DNA of 6,466 bases. Origin: Syntrophomonadaceae bacterium (GTDB lineage: Bacteria; Bacillota; Dethiobacteria; DTU022). The stretch spans positions 1 to 6,466 of the forward strand of contig SKPU01000026.1 of the NCBI GenBank assembly GCA_007119335.1. The letters run 5' to 3'. Under the pieces are notes generated by a model. That model made no database searches. It was not told the DNA's origin and worked only from the letters and a program-made list of their open reading frames with translations. Both the position numbers and the translations under genes were made by a program. Of the stretch, positions 1 through 5,448 are shown in pieces; position 1 is the stretch's first letter; each line of letters begins with the position of its first letter.

Positions 1-997
1 AAATAAAATCTACGACATCTCCTACCTTTAGGCCTGCATTAGCGGAAGCATCAATAATCAGGTGATCGCTACTGGCTCCTAAAACTTCCAGACCGGGGTC
101 GATTGGCTCGAGGGCCGGGTTAATATCCTGCCGTCCTACCGCAAGGATGGCCCGACGGTGGATTCCTCGATCGACAAATTCAGGAATATTACCAAAAGCG
201 TCCTGACCCACTGTACCGAATGGCACCGAGGGTTTTTCTTTAAGTTCTATTACTTCGGCCCTGAGTTTGAAAGCATCAAGATGTGCTCCCGGAATAGGTT
301 TCCGGTTAATGGCTTCCCGGCCTAACAGAATGCTCTCTCCCAGGCGAAGGTGATTAATCTCTTCAGGCATTTTGTTTTCCAGTAAAAGATTGATTGAACT
401 TGAATTGCCTCCCGAAAGGATCTTTAGCTGATCTGAGTTGCGTTCCCAGTTATTTTTTAGTTCACTTAATCTTGTTAAGTTATAAACATCGGGAATGATC
501 CCGCCGTAACAGCTTAGATTAACACCGAGCCCTTCAACCTGAAGCGCTGAAAATTGGGATACTGTCTGCTGCACTTCTTCTAATTGATGCGGACAGAAGC
601 CTTCCCGCAGATCGCCTAGTTCGATCATCAAGATAATGTTGTGTTTTATCCCTTTTTGCTTTGCATAATTATCCATCTGCTGTAAAACACTTATTTCCGA
701 ATTCAGGCTGCTGTCACACAGAGAGGGTACTAAATGGTGCTGTGAAAGCATGGGCAGGCGAAGCAATAAGAGCTTAATATTTTGATCAAAATGTTTGCGC
801 AGCCCGGATAAATTTTCTAACCTTGAATCAGCTAATTCTTTAAACCCGGCTTCCAGCAGAGCTGCTGATATTTGCAGGTTACCGCAAACAGCTTTGGTTA
901 CCGCGCAGGGTTCGATCCCCCTGGTTCGGCATAGCTTAAGTAAAAGGCCTGCATTTTCCTTTATTTTTTTTAAACTGATTTCAATTGATGGATACAT
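1..997 (-). CDS. Ornithine/alanine racemase family PLP-dependent enzyme, 3' end cut by the window edge
   Basis: I translated this frame by hand; it is open for 332 codons from ATG at 997 to the left edge with no stop. It resembles the Orr-type branch of the alanine racemase N-terminal-domain superfamily, cytosolic enzymes that use pyridoxal phosphate to interconvert D and L amino acids (ornithine in the characterised clostridial case). Visible landmarks: the Schiff-base lysine candidate K35 in AVTKAVCGN, ADSRLENL (56-63), RLPMLS (80-85), MIELGDLREGF (124-134), GLGVNLSCYGG (156-166), the phosphate-loop-like LSGGNSSS (194-201), LRLGESILLG (217-226) and GASSDHLIID (307-316). Family members are about 350 residues, so roughly 20 C-terminal residues are missing. 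ATG at 997 fits the family start (YPSIEISL); the ribosome binding site is poor (GGGTG about 7 bases upstream). The family is clear; whether the substrate is ornithine, alanine or another amino acid cannot be read from the sequence. Confidence 0.87.
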   Translation of the reverse strand, partial: MYPSIEISLKKIKENAGLLLKLCRTRGIEPCAVTKAVCGNLQISAALLEAGFKELADSRLENLSGLRKHFDQNIKLLLLRLPMLSQHHLVPSLCDSSLNSEISVLQQMDNYAKQKGIKHNIILMIELGDLREGFCPHQLEEVQQTVSQFSALQVEGLGVNLSCYGGIIPDVYNLTRLSELKNNWERNSDQLKILSGGNSSSINLLLENKMPEEINHLRLGESILLGREAINRKPIPGAHLDAFKLRAEVIELKEKPSVPFGTVGQDAFGNIPEFVDRGIHRRAILAVGRQDINPALEPIDPGLEVLGASSDHLIIDASANAGLKVGDVVDFI

Positions 998-1016
998 GCA
1001 CAACACCCGAACTAGA

Positions 1017-1036
1017 AAAAAAGCGGTTGCTTTTTT
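1017..1036. terminator. AT-rich inverted repeat in the racemase leader, possible weak bidirectional terminator
   Basis: Six A plus GC (1017-1024) pair perfectly with GC plus six T (1029-1036) around a GGTT loop, giving an 8-bp stem with a T run on either strand. The stem has only two G-C pairs, so termination strength is doubtful. It lies 20 bases upstream of the racemase ATG. It could end transcription arriving from the small hypothetical gene upstream, or act as an attenuator for the racemase. Confidence 0.35.
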
Positions 1037-1107
1037 CAGTTATGAGATATTTGAAAAAACAAATTTAGGTTGTTCGGCACTTAAATAAGGCTTAGTTTAT
1101 TGATTCG

Positions 1108-1135
1108 TTTGTTATTAAAAGAACTTCCATATTAC
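1108..1135 (-). promoter_or_regulatory. Possible promoter for the racemase gene
   Basis: On the minus strand TTGAGC is followed after 16 bases by TTTAAT. The -35 element matches 4 of 6 consensus bases and the -10 element 5 of 6. The predicted transcript would have a leader of about 100 bases that includes the inverted repeat at 1017-1036. The region is AT-rich, so such matches arise easily by chance. Confidence 0.3.
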
Positions 1136-1278
1136 GCTCAAAAGTTTCGCAGGCTGATTCAAAACCGGTTAAGATCTAAGAATTAAGGGCAGTCCTGGTA
1201 AAACGGCAGCCTTGGAAATACTCTCTATTTTGCGGCGTAGATTATAAAGCAGCCTCCCCGGTGGAACCCATAGCACTT

Positions 1279-1551
1279 TTATGCCTTTTTTGTGGGGACT
1301 AAAAAATCCCTCATTATAAATGGGACATTTGGTTTTTCTTGTTCTGCTCTTTGATCAATTAATTGTTTTGTGGAAACAGCAACGGGATTACTGCTTTCCA
1401 TATCAAACCGGGCGGTTGTTTCCACCCAGCTCAGGACGCTTTCGAGATCATCGTAAAAAGGGAGTTCAGGTGCTTTGACAAGAGAGCTGTGCCCCTTTGA
1501 TTCCAGGGGAGCTTTTATTTCCAGTTTATTATATACTTTTTGCCTGGCCAT
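1279..1551 (-). CDS. Small hypothetical protein, 90 residues
   Basis: I do not recognise this protein. It starts at ATG 1551 with a strong ribosome binding site (AAGGAG, 8 bases upstream), which is the main reason to accept it as a gene. The product is soluble-looking: no signal peptide, no membrane segment and no cysteines. The first 25 residues are basic (MARQKVYNKLEIKAPLESKG), the middle is mixed (YDDLESVLSWVETTARFDMES), and the tail is FIMRDFLVPTKKA. It lies downstream of tRNA-Trp on the same strand, with a hairpin between them and no clear promoter of its own, so it may depend on read-through from the tRNA promoter. The last codons are ACA AAA AAG GCA TAA. A -1 shift on A-AAA-AAG would replace the final alanine with 38 further residues ending at 1169 (see findings). 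No function is proposed. Confidence 0.7.
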   Translation of the reverse strand: MARQKVYNKLEIKAPLESKGHSSLVKAPELPFYDDLESVLSWVETTARFDMESSNPVAVSTKQLIDQRAEQEKPNVPFIMRDFLVPTKKA

Positions 1552-1595
1552 TAAGTGGACTCCTTACAAATAAAAATCTGAAGGTTAACCGGATA

Positions 1596-1628
1596 CATTT
1601 AAATAAGATGCCGCAAGTTCTTGCGGCA
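1596..1628 (-). terminator. Hairpin after tRNA-Trp, probable terminator
   Basis: TGCCGCAA and TTGCGGCA (1609-1628) form a perfect GC-rich 8-bp stem around a 4-base loop, 15 bases beyond the tRNA 3' end. On the minus strand it is followed by a moderately T-rich stretch (TCTTATTT) rather than a clean T run. It probably limits tRNA transcripts but may be leaky, which would let the small hypothetical gene downstream be expressed. Confidence 0.55.
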
Positions 1629-1643
1629 CCTCATTTAACTCAG

Positions 1644-1719
1644 TGGCAGGGGAGACAGGACTTGAACCCGCAGCCTGCGGTTTTGGAGACCGCTGCTCTG
1701 CCAGTTGAGCTACTCCCCT
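1644..1719 (-). tRNA. tRNA-Trp (anticodon CCA)
   Basis: The minus strand folds into a complete 76-base cloverleaf. The acceptor stem AGGGGAG/CTCCCCT is perfect, the D arm is GCTC/GAGC, and the anticodon stem GCGGT/ACCGC holds loop CTCCAAA with anticodon CCA, which reads UGG (Trp). The variable loop is AGGCT. The T arm GCGGG/CCTGT carries loop TTCAAGT and contains two G-U pairs. The discriminator base is G and the terminal CCA is encoded in the DNA (1644-1646). This is an intact, standard gene. Confidence 0.97.
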
Positions 1720-1729
1720 TTACGCTATT

Positions 1730-1758
1730 ATTTTAGACTATTGGGAGTCTGTTGTCAA
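1730..1758 (-). promoter_or_regulatory. Strong sigma-A type promoter of tRNA-Trp
   Basis: On the minus strand TTGACA (1753-1758, perfect) is followed after exactly 17 bases by TAAAAT (1730-1735, 5 of 6). The -10 box ends 10 bases before the mature tRNA 5' end, so the leader would be very short. A small palindrome, AGACT-N6-AGTCT (1735-1750), lies between the two boxes and overlaps the -10 edge. Confidence 0.85.
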
Positions 1759-1844
1759 TCACACCAACACACCAAACTCAAAAAGAGTAATCTCCCCCTT
1801 TCCAAACGAACAATCACTCCGGTTTCAAAACTAATGCCCTTTAT

Positions 1845-1967
1845 ATGGACCAGAAGGGCAATCACAAGCACCTGAAAATCTGTCTGCAGGACCAGGGCAA
1901 AAATCTTGCCCTGGGCGATACTGTAGCGGGGATCGGGGCGCTTAAAAATATCGTGCTTAAGCTATAG
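1845..1967 (+). pseudogene. Possible gene remnant or orphan 40-residue reading frame
   Basis: From ATG 1845 to TAG 1967 the plus strand encodes 40 residues beginning MDQKGNHKHLKICLQDQGKN. The frame is open further upstream to a stop near 1789. Codon choice is gene-like (CAG, AAG, CTG, GGC, GAT, GTG), unlike the AT-rich surroundings, but there is no ribosome binding site before the ATG. The pattern of a histidine-leucine-lysine strand followed by a polar turn faintly recalls the C-terminal domain of RecJ-type exonucleases. That resemblance is weak and I would not assign it. It could be the surviving 3' end of a deleted gene, a small protein, or chance. Confidence 0.25.
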
Positions 1968-1984
1968 TAAATATGATAACATAA

Positions 1985-2025
1985 ATGACCAGGCATTGAT
2001 CATGTAAAGACCATTCCCGGTGGTC
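1985..2025 (-). terminator. Weak hairpins downstream of rtcB
   Basis: Two short inverted repeats follow the rtcB stop on the minus strand. GACCA/TGGTC (2009-2025) has a 7-base loop and is followed by TTTACAT. ATGATCA/TGGTCAT (1985-2003) has one G-T pair and is followed by TTATGTT. Neither has a proper T run. They are candidates for ending the operon but poor ones. Confidence 0.25.
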
Positions 2026-2030
2026 GGTTA

Positions 2031-3455
2031 TTAACCTTCACCTTTTATTACTGCCAGCGGAAGCAGCCTGGCAACCTTACGGCTTAAACCTATATCAACA
2101 AATGTATCGACAACCATTTCGATATCTTTGTAGGCCTGAGGGGCTTCATCAAGGTAAGCTTTGTAGTTTCGTCCGGAAACCATCACGTCAGCTAATTTAC
2201 CTTTCAGATCATCTACAGATATTTCGCGCTTTGCCGCTTTGCGGGAAAGAACTCTCCCTGCACCGTGGTTAACTGAGTTATAAATCCTGTCTACGCCCGG
2301 TTCGGCAGTAATAACATAGGAAGCGCTGCCCATACTGCCCGGAATCAAAACCGGATGGCCAGTCTCAAAGTATATTTCCGGATTTGACGGGTGACGAGGT
2401 GGCAAAGCCCGGGTTGCACCTTTGCGGTGGATCAGCATCTGCTGATTGTTAATTACTTCAAAGCGGGCAGTATTATGGGCTACATCATAAACCAAACCGA
2501 GATCATACTGTTCGTCACTTCCTCCTAAAACACTGCTGAAGGCTTTTCGGAGATCATCGGTTATCCACTGCCGGTTGCAAAAAGCAAAGTTGATTGCACA
2601 GTTCATGGCAGCAAGGTAGTTTTTGCCTTCTTTTGAATCAATATATACCGAAGCAAGGCCGGCTGTGGGGATATCAAGATTTTGCTTCGAAGCGGCTTTT
2701 TTCATAATTGCTGTGAAATCAGTGCAAATCTGGTGTCCGAAACCACGGCTTCCGGTATGAATTAAGACGGTTAGCTGACCTTCGCTCAGTCCAAAAACAT
2801 CTGCAGTTTTTTGATCATAAATCGTATCGACATAGCCCAGTTCAATAAAGTGATTTCCGCCGCCGATTGTCGAAAGCTGCCGGCCGCGATCCCTGGCTTC
2901 TTTGCTGATTGCACCCAGGTCAGCACCTGAAATTCGGCCTCCATCTTCGATGGCCTTTAAATCACCGGGCCGGCCAAAACCCTGCTCTACTAAAAATGGA
3001 ACCCCCTGGTGAATGAGGGGCTCAAACAATTGACGGACCAGTGTATCATGTTTACTTTTACCGCCCACCCCACTGGGCACTTTTTCCCCGATTCCCTGGA
3101 TTAACTTTCTTAAACGATTTCTATTAAGGCCTTTAGCCTCAATATTGGTGCGCAGCAAACGGACGCCGCAGTTAATATCCATGCCTACAGCTCCGGCAGA
3201 AATCAACCCCTTTGAGGCATCCATGGCCATAACCCCACCGATCGGTAGGCCAAAACCACTGTGGATATCCGGCATTCCGATAACCGGGCTTAAAACACCA
3301 TCAAGTGAAGCGGCGTCTATTAGTTGCTGTAAGGATTGGTCTTCTGTAAAGGATTGGTAAAGGGCGTGGCTTAAATAGACCAGGACCTCGGCTTTCATGT
3401 TGCCCTGGCGTGCAACACGGTAACAGTTTTTACCAGCCGGTTCCATCGAATACAC
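2031..3455 (-). CDS. rtcB: RtcB-type RNA ligase (3'-phosphate/2',3'-cyclic phosphate to 5'-OH)
   Basis: RtcB joins RNA ends left by tRNA splicing or ribonuclease damage, using GTP and Mn2+ through a histidine-GMP intermediate, in the cytosol. Motifs (numbered from GTG 3455, 474 residues): GMPDIHSGFGLPIGG (60-74), GMDINCG with metal ligands D93 and C96, GGGNHFIEL with N201 and H202, IHTGSRGFGHQ with H233, VAHNTARFE with H327, HRKGATRALPP (343-353), GSMGSASYV (373-381), and NSVNHGAGR with H397 as the guanylylated histidine. Every expected ligand is present and the length is normal for the family. Start choice: AAGGAG at 3466-3471 lies only 1 base before the most upstream GTG (3464), but 10 bases before the in-frame GTG at 3455, which I prefer; ATG 3446 is too far. 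No archease, RtcA or RtcR gene is adjacent. It follows surE after about 100 bases and may have its own promoter. Confidence 0.95.
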   Translation of the reverse strand: MYSMEPAGKNCYRVARQGNMKAEVLVYLSHALYQSFTEDQSLQQLIDAASLDGVLSPVIGMPDIHSGFGLPIGGVMAMDASKGLISAGAVGMDINCGVRLLRTNIEAKGLNRNRLRKLIQGIGEKVPSGVGGKSKHDTLVRQLFEPLIHQGVPFLVEQGFGRPGDLKAIEDGGRISGADLGAISKEARDRGRQLSTIGGGNHFIELGYVDTIYDQKTADVFGLSEGQLTVLIHTGSRGFGHQICTDFTAIMKKAASKQNLDIPTAGLASVYIDSKEGKNYLAAMNCAINFAFCNRQWITDDLRKAFSSVLGGSDEQYDLGLVYDVAHNTARFEVINNQQMLIHRKGATRALPPRHPSNPEIYFETGHPVLIPGSMGSASYVITAEPGVDRIYNSVNHGAGRVLSRKAAKREISVDDLKGKLADVMVSGRNYKAYLDEAPQAYKDIEMVVDTFVDIGLSRKVARLLPLAVIKGEG

Positions 3456-3465
3456 TTTACACACT

Positions 3466-3471
3466 CCTTTT
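3466..3471 (-). promoter_or_regulatory. Ribosome binding site that decides the rtcB start
   Basis: AAGGAG on the minus strand sits 1 base before GTG 3464, 10 bases before GTG 3455 and 19 bases before ATG 3446. Only the middle start has workable spacing, so the protein probably begins VYSMEPAGKN (with formyl-Met first). Confidence 0.6.
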
Positions 3472-3525
3472 CAATTTAAAAATCAATGCCCAGTCATCTA
3501 TTTCTGCTTTTTTTTTCCACTAAAA

Positions 3526-3555
3526 ATTATTTAAGCATTCGTGCACAGTGATCAA
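3526..3555 (-). promoter_or_regulatory. Possible promoter for rtcB
   Basis: In the surE-rtcB gap the minus strand has TTGATC (3550-3555, 4 of 6) and, 18 bases on, AATAAT (3526-3531, 5 of 6). The -35 box touches one copy of an 8-base direct repeat (GAATGCTT) whose two copies are offset by 21 bases. This would allow rtcB to be expressed apart from the upstream salvage genes. Confidence 0.35.
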
Positions 3556-3561
3556 GCATTC
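3533..3561. repeat. Pair of 8-base direct repeats, 21-base offset
   Basis: AAGCATTC occurs at 3533-3540 and again at 3554-3561 on the plus strand (GAATGCTT on the minus strand). The offset of 21 bases is two helical turns, which would put both copies on one face of the DNA. The first copy met on the minus strand overlaps the surE stop codon. It could be a regulator site, but two 8-mers can recur by chance. Confidence 0.4.
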
Positions 3562-4360
3562 AATTACCCAGCGGTATTCCATGTAGCAGATTGCTTAAAT
3601 CCGGCATTATATCCTGGTGGGTAAGTTGAAACTGAATAGGGGTAACTGAAATATAGTTTTCGCTGACTGCTTTCGTATCGCTGTCCTCTTCCTCCGGATC
3701 ATCTTCAACTAATTCTCCGGCTAACCAGTAATAGATATTGCCCCTTGGGTCGATGCGTTTTTCAAATGCATTCCGGTAGCGCCTGATTCCAAGCCGGGTT
3801 ACCCGGGCTCCCTTGATATTATTAACGTCGGGCGGCACATTTACATTGATCAGGGTTGAGACAGGTAGATCCGAGCTGAAGATTCTTTCTGCCAGGTTAG
3901 CTGTAAAACGGGCAGCAAAATCAAAGGTATATTGATCGCACTTTCGATCAGTGACCGATACTGCAATCGAAGGGATGCCCATGATTAAGCCTTCCACTGC
4001 GGCGGAGACAGTCCCCGAATAAAGAACATCGCTGCCAAGGTTGCTGCCCCGGTTGATACCTGAGATAACCATGTCCGGTTTATCAGCTAATATAGCTTCC
4101 ACGGCCAGTTTAACACAGTCCGATGGTGTTCCGTTCACGGACCATCCGCTCAACTCTGGATTAAATGAATGACTTATTTTTTCCACCCGTAAAGGTTTAT
4201 GCATGGTGATCGCATGTCCGATAGCGCTGCGTTCCCGGTCAGGTGCGCATATTGATAAATTATACTTAGCTTTGTCTTTATAGAGAATATGGCTGAGACG
4301 CTGAATCCCTTCAGCATGAATGCCGTCATCGTTAGTTATTAAGATATGTTTTTGTGTCAT
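3560..4360 (-). CDS. surE: 5'/3'-nucleotidase SurE
   Basis: SurE is a metal-dependent phosphatase that dephosphorylates nucleoside 5'- and 3'-monophosphates, and in some species short polyphosphate, in the cytosol. The protein has 266 residues, normal for the family. It opens with the signature ILITNDDGI, where D11 and D12 are metal ligands. Next come APDRERSAIGHAIT (39-52) with the ligand serine S45, WSVNGTPSDCV (73-83), and SGINRGSNLGSDVLYSGTV (100-118) with ligand N103. The conserved C-terminal segment DTKAVSENYISVTPI (228-242) is present, preceded by a short acidic run (EDDPEEEDSD) in the variable hairpin. The start is 9 bases after the mtnA stop. The nearest AAGGAG is inside the last mtnA codons, 18 bases upstream, which is too far, so translation is probably coupled to mtnA. 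Its nucleoside products could be substrates for the phosphorylase two genes upstream. Confidence 0.96.
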   Translation of the reverse strand: MTQKHILITNDDGIHAEGIQRLSHILYKDKAKYNLSICAPDRERSAIGHAITMHKPLRVEKISHSFNPELSGWSVNGTPSDCVKLAVEAILADKPDMVISGINRGSNLGSDVLYSGTVSAAVEGLIMGIPSIAVSVTDRKCDQYTFDFAARFTANLAERIFSSDLPVSTLINVNVPPDVNNIKGARVTRLGIRRYRNAFEKRIDPRGNIYYWLAGELVEDDPEEEDSDTKAVSENYISVTPIQFQLTHQDIMPDLSNLLHGIPLGN

Positions 4361-4369
4361 CTTATTGAA

Positions 4370-5437
4370 TTAACTTTTCTCCTTTGTAAATAGTTTTTTT
4401 ATCTTATCAGGGGTCGGGTTATGGACTATACCACATTCTGTGATAATGGCTGTAATGAGTTCGGCCGGCGTGACATCGAAAGCCGGATTATAAACATTGA
4501 CTTCAGGCGGAGCCAGGCAGTGATTATTTATATGCGAAATTTCAGTACCACAGCGTTCTTCAATAACAATATCATCACCGGATGAAATGGACAAATCAAT
4601 AGTTGAAAGCGGAGCTGCCACGTAAATGGGGATATTGTGATGGTGGGCAAGGACTGCCAGCGAATAAGTGCCGATTTTATTGGCAGTGTCTCCGTTATCG
4701 GCGATACGATCAGCGCCGGTAACAATTAAATCCACTTTCCCTTTAGACATCAAATATCCTGCACAACTATCTGTAATCAAGGTGGCTGGAATCTGATCGT
4801 GGTTAAGTTCAAAGGCGGTCAGCCGCGCGCCCTGTAAAAGAGGCCTGGTCTCATCTACATAGACGTGAATATTTTTACCCTGACTGACAGCAGCACGAAT
4901 AACCCCTAAAGCTGTCCCGTAGCCACCGGTGGCCAGCGCTCCTGCATTACAGTGCGTAAGCACAGAAGCATTATGCGGTACCAAGGCAGCGCCATTTGCT
5001 CCAATCTGGCGGTTATTTTCAAGATCCTCTGCGAATATTTTATCTGCTTCTTCGAGTAAACCGTCGAATATTTGTTGCGGCGTTGCCTTGCTATTAGAGG
5101 TAAGCCATTGATCGGTTCTTTGCAGAGCCCAGGCCAGGTTGACTGCAGTAGGCCTTGCTTGAAAAAGTTCATTAGAGGCTTTTTTAAGGTACGATCGGAC
5201 CTGCTCAGGGCAGAAACCTTTCTCACAAGCTTCCAGCGCTGCAGCAGCCATTCCATAAGCTGCACTGATACCAATAGCGGGCGCTCCGCGCACGGACATG
5301 TTACAAATTGACGAGACCACATCACAGTATGTGACGCATTTAATATATTCAGATCTTTGGGGCAGCAACCTTTGATCAAGGATATAAAGATGATTGTCCT
5401 GCCAGTATAAAGAGAGCAATTCATTTTCTTTGTCCAT
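4370..5437 (-). CDS. mtnA: S-methyl-5-thioribose-1-phosphate isomerase
   Basis: MtnA converts 5-methylthioribose-1-phosphate to 5-methylthioribulose-1-phosphate in the methionine salvage pathway, acting in the cytosol. The 355-residue length fits the family. Motifs: MSVRGAPAIGISAAYG (47-62), ARPTAVNLAWAL (94-105), LTHCNAGALATGGYGTALG (160-178) with catalytic C163, DETRPLLQGARLTAFEL (195-211), and VTGADRIADNGDTANKIGTY (239-258) with catalytic D243. The full N-terminal domain and length separate it from the related eIF2B-like ribose-1,5-bisphosphate isomerases. MtnA enzymes can also accept 5-deoxyribose-1-phosphate, so a role in 5'-deoxyadenosine salvage is possible. It begins 11 bases after the mtnP stop. 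Its AAGGAG lies in the final mtnP codons, 14 bases from the ATG, which is slightly long. No later methionine-salvage gene (mtnB, C, D, W, X or E) is in the window. Confidence 0.95.
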   Translation of the reverse strand: MDKENELLSLYWQDNHLYILDQRLLPQRSEYIKCVTYCDVVSSICNMSVRGAPAIGISAAYGMAAAALEACEKGFCPEQVRSYLKKASNELFQARPTAVNLAWALQRTDQWLTSNSKATPQQIFDGLLEEADKIFAEDLENNRQIGANGAALVPHNASVLTHCNAGALATGGYGTALGVIRAAVSQGKNIHVYVDETRPLLQGARLTAFELNHDQIPATLITDSCAGYLMSKGKVDLIVTGADRIADNGDTANKIGTYSLAVLAHHHNIPIYVAAPLSTIDLSISSGDDIVIEERCGTEISHINNHCLAPPEVNVYNPAFDVTPAELITAIITECGIVHNPTPDKIKKLFTKEKS

Positions 5438-5448
5438 TTTTGTTTTGC

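Larger units (their letters stand above)
1760..2030. other. Stretch without a confident gene
   Basis: This is the interval between the tRNA-Trp promoter and the end of rtcB. It contains one 40-codon plus-strand fragment (1845-1967), described separately, and weak hairpins at its right side that may end the rtcB transcript. No RNA gene, repeat family or riboswitch fold was recognised. Confidence 0.6.

Noticed and set aside
795..1088. A 97-codon plus-strand frame.
   Set aside because: It is antisense to the well-supported racemase gene and shows no recognisable protein features.
1255..1292. GGTGGAACC on the plus strand, which matches the core of a T-box antiterminator and is followed by a T run.
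   Set aside because: No complementary terminator arm, specifier loop or downstream plus-strand amino-acid gene is present; the stretch lies between minus-strand genes.
1644..1719. tRNA-Trp as an integration site for a mobile element.
   Set aside because: No integrase gene and no repeated copy of the tRNA 3' end was found within the window.
1497..1736. A 79-codon plus-strand frame.
   Set aside because: It runs antisense through tRNA-Trp and the start of the hypothetical gene and has no ribosome binding site.
3145..3360. A 71-codon plus-strand frame inside rtcB.
   Set aside because: It is antisense to the conserved metal-binding region of rtcB and has no independent support.
4528..5424. Several minus- and plus-strand frames of 60 to 172 codons inside mtnA.
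   Set aside because: They lie within a gene whose catalytic residues and motifs are fully intact in its own frame; they are out-of-frame shadows.
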